NCBI GenBank assembly: GCA_050247895.1
Contig: JBFWTJ010000260.1
Coordinates: forward strand, 1-5,125
Length of the DNA stretch: 5,125 bases
Direction of reading: 5' to 3'
Origin: CAVPEW01 sp050247895
Lineage (GTDB): Bacteria; Actinomycetota; Acidimicrobiia; Acidimicrobiales; VFJN01
In this document: in pieces, positions 2,858 through 5,125 of the stretch
Layout: each line of letters opens with the position of its first letter
Numbering within the stretch: position 1 is the stretch's first letter
The notes under the pieces: generated by a model
Told to the model about the DNA's origin: nothing
The model's database searches: none
Seen by the model: only the letters and a program-made list of their open reading frames with translations
Program-made: the position numbers and the translations under genes

Positions 2858-5125
2858 GTGCCCACCACCCGACCGCACCGCCGCGCCGTAGCCGCCATCG
2901 GCTCGCTCGCCGCGCTCACGACCGCCTTCGGGGTGGTGCTCGTGGCACCCCCCGCGGGTGCCGATGCCACCATCACGGTCACCACCGTCGACGACGTCGT
3001 CGACCTGGGCGACGGCCTCACCTCGCTCCGGGAGGCGATCACCGAGGCGTCGGACGCCACGGGGACGGTCACCGTCGAGCTGGGCGCCAACGCCACCTAC
3101 AACCTCACCCGCTGCCACGCCGACCCCGCCGAGACCGACGACACCAACGAGCGGGGCGACCTGGACTTCGTGGGAGCGGTCTCGTCGACCCTGGTCCTGA
3201 GCGGAACCAACGTGTCCATCGTGCAGCAGTGCGCCGAGCGGGTCGTCGACGTCGTCGACCTCGACGACCAGCTCGAGGTCCTCGGCACGACGATCGCCAA
3301 CGGCGTCGAGCACCTCGGCGGCGGCATCCGGGGCGGCGACGTGACCCTTGGCCCCGGTGCGGTCATCTCGGGCAACACCGCCTCGGGCGTCGGCAGCCTC
3401 GGCGGCGGCATCCACTCCTCGGGCACCGTGCGGCTCGACGGCGCGGTGGTCACGGGCAACCGGGCCGACGAGGGCGGCGGCATCTACGCCGAGGACGGCG
3501 TCGTGGTCACCGACAGCTCGATCGTCGACAACTTCGCCTGGGTGCGCGGCGGCGGCGTCCTCACCCCGGGCGACGCGTCGTTCACCTCCAGCGTCGTGAG
3601 CCTCAACCGGGCCGGCAACGGGGGCGGCGGCTCCGGGATCGCTGGCGGGGTCCACGCCGACACGGTCACCTCGGTCGGCTCGGACTACCGGCAGAACGCG
3701 GCCGAGCTCCAGGCCGGCGCGGTGTACGGCGCCACGTCGGTCTCCTCGAGCGGCGACACCTTCACCTACAACGTGGTCGAGGACACCTACGGCGGGGCGA
3801 TCTTCGGCCGCGCCGTCACGGCGACCGGCAGCACCCTGCGCCGGAACTACGCCGGCGCCGGCGGGGCCATCGCCGCGACGACCGCCGTCGTGCTGACCGA
3901 CTCGACGCTGAACGAGAACGTGGCCCAGAACGGCAGCGGCGGTGCGGTGGCCGCGGTGACCGGGGTCCAGGCCACCGGCACGGAGTTCGACGGCAACACG
4001 GCGACCCGCTACGGCGGGGCCATCTACCTGCGCAACTCCGACGCCCAGCTCATCACCGTGGAGCTGACCGGATCGACGCTGAACCGCAACGAGGCTGAGC
4101 TCGACGGTGGGGCCGTCCACGCCTTCAACGACACCCCCGAGGGCGTCGGCGCCGTCGTGGCGGCGAACTCGACGCTGGAGGGCAACGTCGGCCGCCAGGG
4201 CGGCGCCATCGACGCCGAGACCGCCACGCTGTCCCGGACCACGGTCGCGGACAACACGGCCGAGGCCGTCGGCGGCGTCAGGGCGACCTCCCAGGCCACG
4301 CTGATCGAGTCGACCATCTCGGGCAACAGCGCCCTGCAGGCCGGTGGCCTGCTCTCGGGCGACCTGGAGGCCCACCGCACCACCTTCTCCGACAACCACG
4401 CCACCGACGGGACCCAGGGCGAGGCCGGCGCCATCGCGGCGGTGGACGCCCTGCTGGTCAACTCGACCGTGTCCGACAACAGCGCCGTGGTGAGCGGCGG
4501 CGGCATCCAGGCCCGTCACCTGGAGCTCGTCCACACGACCGTGGCCGACAACGCGGTGACCGCACCCGAGGGGATCGGGGCCAACGTCTACGTCCGCTCG
4601 GCCCCCGGGGACCCGGGCAACCTGACGGCCCGCAGCACGATCCTGGCCGGACCCGCCGCCGGGAGCTGCACGTTCGACGACGGGGCCACCGCGACCAGCG
4701 AGGGCTTCAACCTCGACAGCGGCACGTCGTGCCAGCTCGACGGCGCCGACGACCTCACCTCGGTGGCCGACGTCGGGTTGGCCGCGCTGGCCGACAACGG
4801 CGGCTTCAACCTGACCCGCATGCCGGCCGCCGACAGCCCTGCAGTCGACCTGGAGGCCGGCGGCACCTGCGAGGTGGCCACCGACCAGCGCACCATCGCC
4901 CGCCCGCTCGGGGCAGGCTGCGACAGCGGCGCCGTCGAGCGCTCGCCCGAGCCGCCCCCGCCGCCGCCACCGCCGGCCACCCTGGAGGTCTCGGTGTCGG
5001 CGGCCTGCTCGGCCGACGAGCGGGTGGCGAGCGTCGAGGTGTCGACCTCGGGTGCCGGCGACCTGACCCTCGACGTGCGGGTCGACGGCGTGCGGGCGGT
5101 CGACGACCACGTCGTGGCCGACGGG
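2858..5125 (+). CDS. Secreted CSLREA / parallel beta-helix surface protein, C-terminus cut off
   Basis: An open frame of 756 codons runs from GTG to the right edge with no stop; SD GGGAGGA lies five bases upstream. Residues 1-37 are a signal peptide (RPHRR, hydrophobic core about 11-30, cleavage near A35 or A37). Residues 38-75 resemble the CSLREA domain, but the motif reads TSLREAI (55-61), with Thr for the usual Cys. Residues 154-571 form 16 coils of 23-31 residues, each opening with GG[GA][IV] or a variant and usually carrying a [GD]N-x-[AT] turn: a right-handed parallel beta-helix like Pmp/pectate-lyase folds. Residues 604-694 match the choice-of-anchor-Q pattern: two Cys (604, 625), LADNGG (644-649), DSPAVD, TDQR, CDSGAVE. 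Eight prolines (699-706) lead into a beta-rich domain cut by the edge. Role likely adhesion or surface display; no enzyme active site is evident, and the cell-wall anchor, if any, lies outside. Confidence 0.93.
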   Translation, partial: MPTTRPHRRAVAAIGSLAALTTAFGVVLVAPPAGADATITVTTVDDVVDLGDGLTSLREAITEASDATGTVTVELGANATYNLTRCHADPAETDDTNERGDLDFVGAVSSTLVLSGTNVSIVQQCAERVVDVVDLDDQLEVLGTTIANGVEHLGGGIRGGDVTLGPGAVISGNTASGVGSLGGGIHSSGTVRLDGAVVTGNRADEGGGIYAEDGVVVTDSSIVDNFAWVRGGGVLTPGDASFTSSVVSLNRAGNGGGGSGIAGGVHADTVTSVGSDYRQNAAELQAGAVYGATSVSSSGDTFTYNVVEDTYGGAIFGRAVTATGSTLRRNYAGAGGAIAATTAVVLTDSTLNENVAQNGSGGAVAAVTGVQATGTEFDGNTATRYGGAIYLRNSDAQLITVELTGSTLNRNEAELDGGAVHAFNDTPEGVGAVVAANSTLEGNVGRQGGAIDAETATLSRTTVADNTAEAVGGVRATSQATLIESTISGNSALQAGGLLSGDLEAHRTTFSDNHATDGTQGEAGAIAAVDALLVNSTVSDNSAVVSGGGIQARHLELVHTTVADNAVTAPEGIGANVYVRSAPGDPGNLTARSTILAGPAAGSCTFDDGATATSEGFNLDSGTSCQLDGADDLTSVADVGLAALADNGGFNLTRMPAADSPAVDLEAGGTCEVATDQRTIARPLGAGCDSGAVERSPEPPPPPPPPATLEVSVSAACSADERVASVEVSTSGAGDLTLDVRVDGVRAVDDHVVADG
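3317..4570 (+). repeat. 16 imperfect coding repeats of the beta-helix
   Basis: Each coil starts with a Gly-Gly-Ala/Gly-Ile/Val type tetrapeptide. Coil starts by protein residue are 154, 182, 206, 231, 262, 286, 312, 335, 361, 386, 417, 448, 472, 496, 523 and 547. Most are 23-28 residues; coils 4, 10 and 11 are 31 residues because of loop insertions. GGG[IV] dominates the first four coils and the last, GGA[IV] the middle. The DNA copies are well diverged, so this is an old repeat and not a recent expansion. Confidence 0.85.

Noticed and set aside
3317..4570. CRISPR-like or recent DNA tandem repeat
   Set aside because: The periodicity is at protein level with variable unit length and diverged DNA; it is explained by beta-helix coils in an open frame.
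2660..5110. Long minus-strand open frame (816 codons) opposite the beta-helix gene
   Set aside because: The plus-strand frame from 2858 has a signal peptide, family motifs, regular coils and strong GC3 bias. The antisense frame is open only because stop codons are rare in such GC-rich DNA, and its product has no recognisable features.

Overview
The window is very GC-rich (codon third positions almost all G or C) and uses GTG starts freely. Its protein types fit a high-GC actinobacterium: a 14-TM-type MFS exporter with a divergent TetR regulator, an HtpX-type protease, and a large secreted CSLREA/parallel beta-helix protein. The style is reminiscent of Acidimicrobiia, but that placement is an impression and not a demonstration. 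Nothing in the window looks mobile, and I see no tRNA, rRNA, CRISPR array or insertion sequence.

Layout. Positions 1-486 (minus) hold the N-terminal 162 residues of an MFS drug exporter that runs off the left edge. Positions 487-585 are a divergent control region with a nested palindromic operator at 532-554. Positions 586-1188 (plus) encode a TetR-family repressor. Positions 1189-1466 hold no gene; they carry a terminator-like structure, a second operator-like site and two strong perfect hairpins. Positions 1467-1802 (plus) are a probable small lipoprotein whose first part is convincing and whose Arg-rich tail is not. Positions 1803-1919 are a short gap with a terminator-like hairpin and two smaller inverted repeats. 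Positions 1920-2762 (plus) encode an HtpX/M48 membrane zinc protease. Positions 2763-2857 are taken up almost completely by a terminator-like hairpin followed by a leader structure that hides the Shine-Dalgarno sequence. From 2858 to the right edge (plus, open at the end) runs a secreted protein with a CSLREA-like N-terminus, 16 GG-[A/G]-I-type beta-helix coils, a choice-of-anchor-Q-like region, a polyproline hinge and the start of a C-terminal domain.

How the parts may work together. The exporter and TetR gene form a classic repressor/efflux pair sharing one operator region. The lipoprotein, protease and beta-helix genes run in the same direction and all concern the cell envelope, but each junction contains hairpins, so they may be separate or attenuated units rather than one simple operon. 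The most distinctive signal is the 10-bp perfect stem directly in front of the beta-helix gene, which covers its ribosome-binding site and suggests translational control of a surface protein. I found no evidence of a wholly new system.
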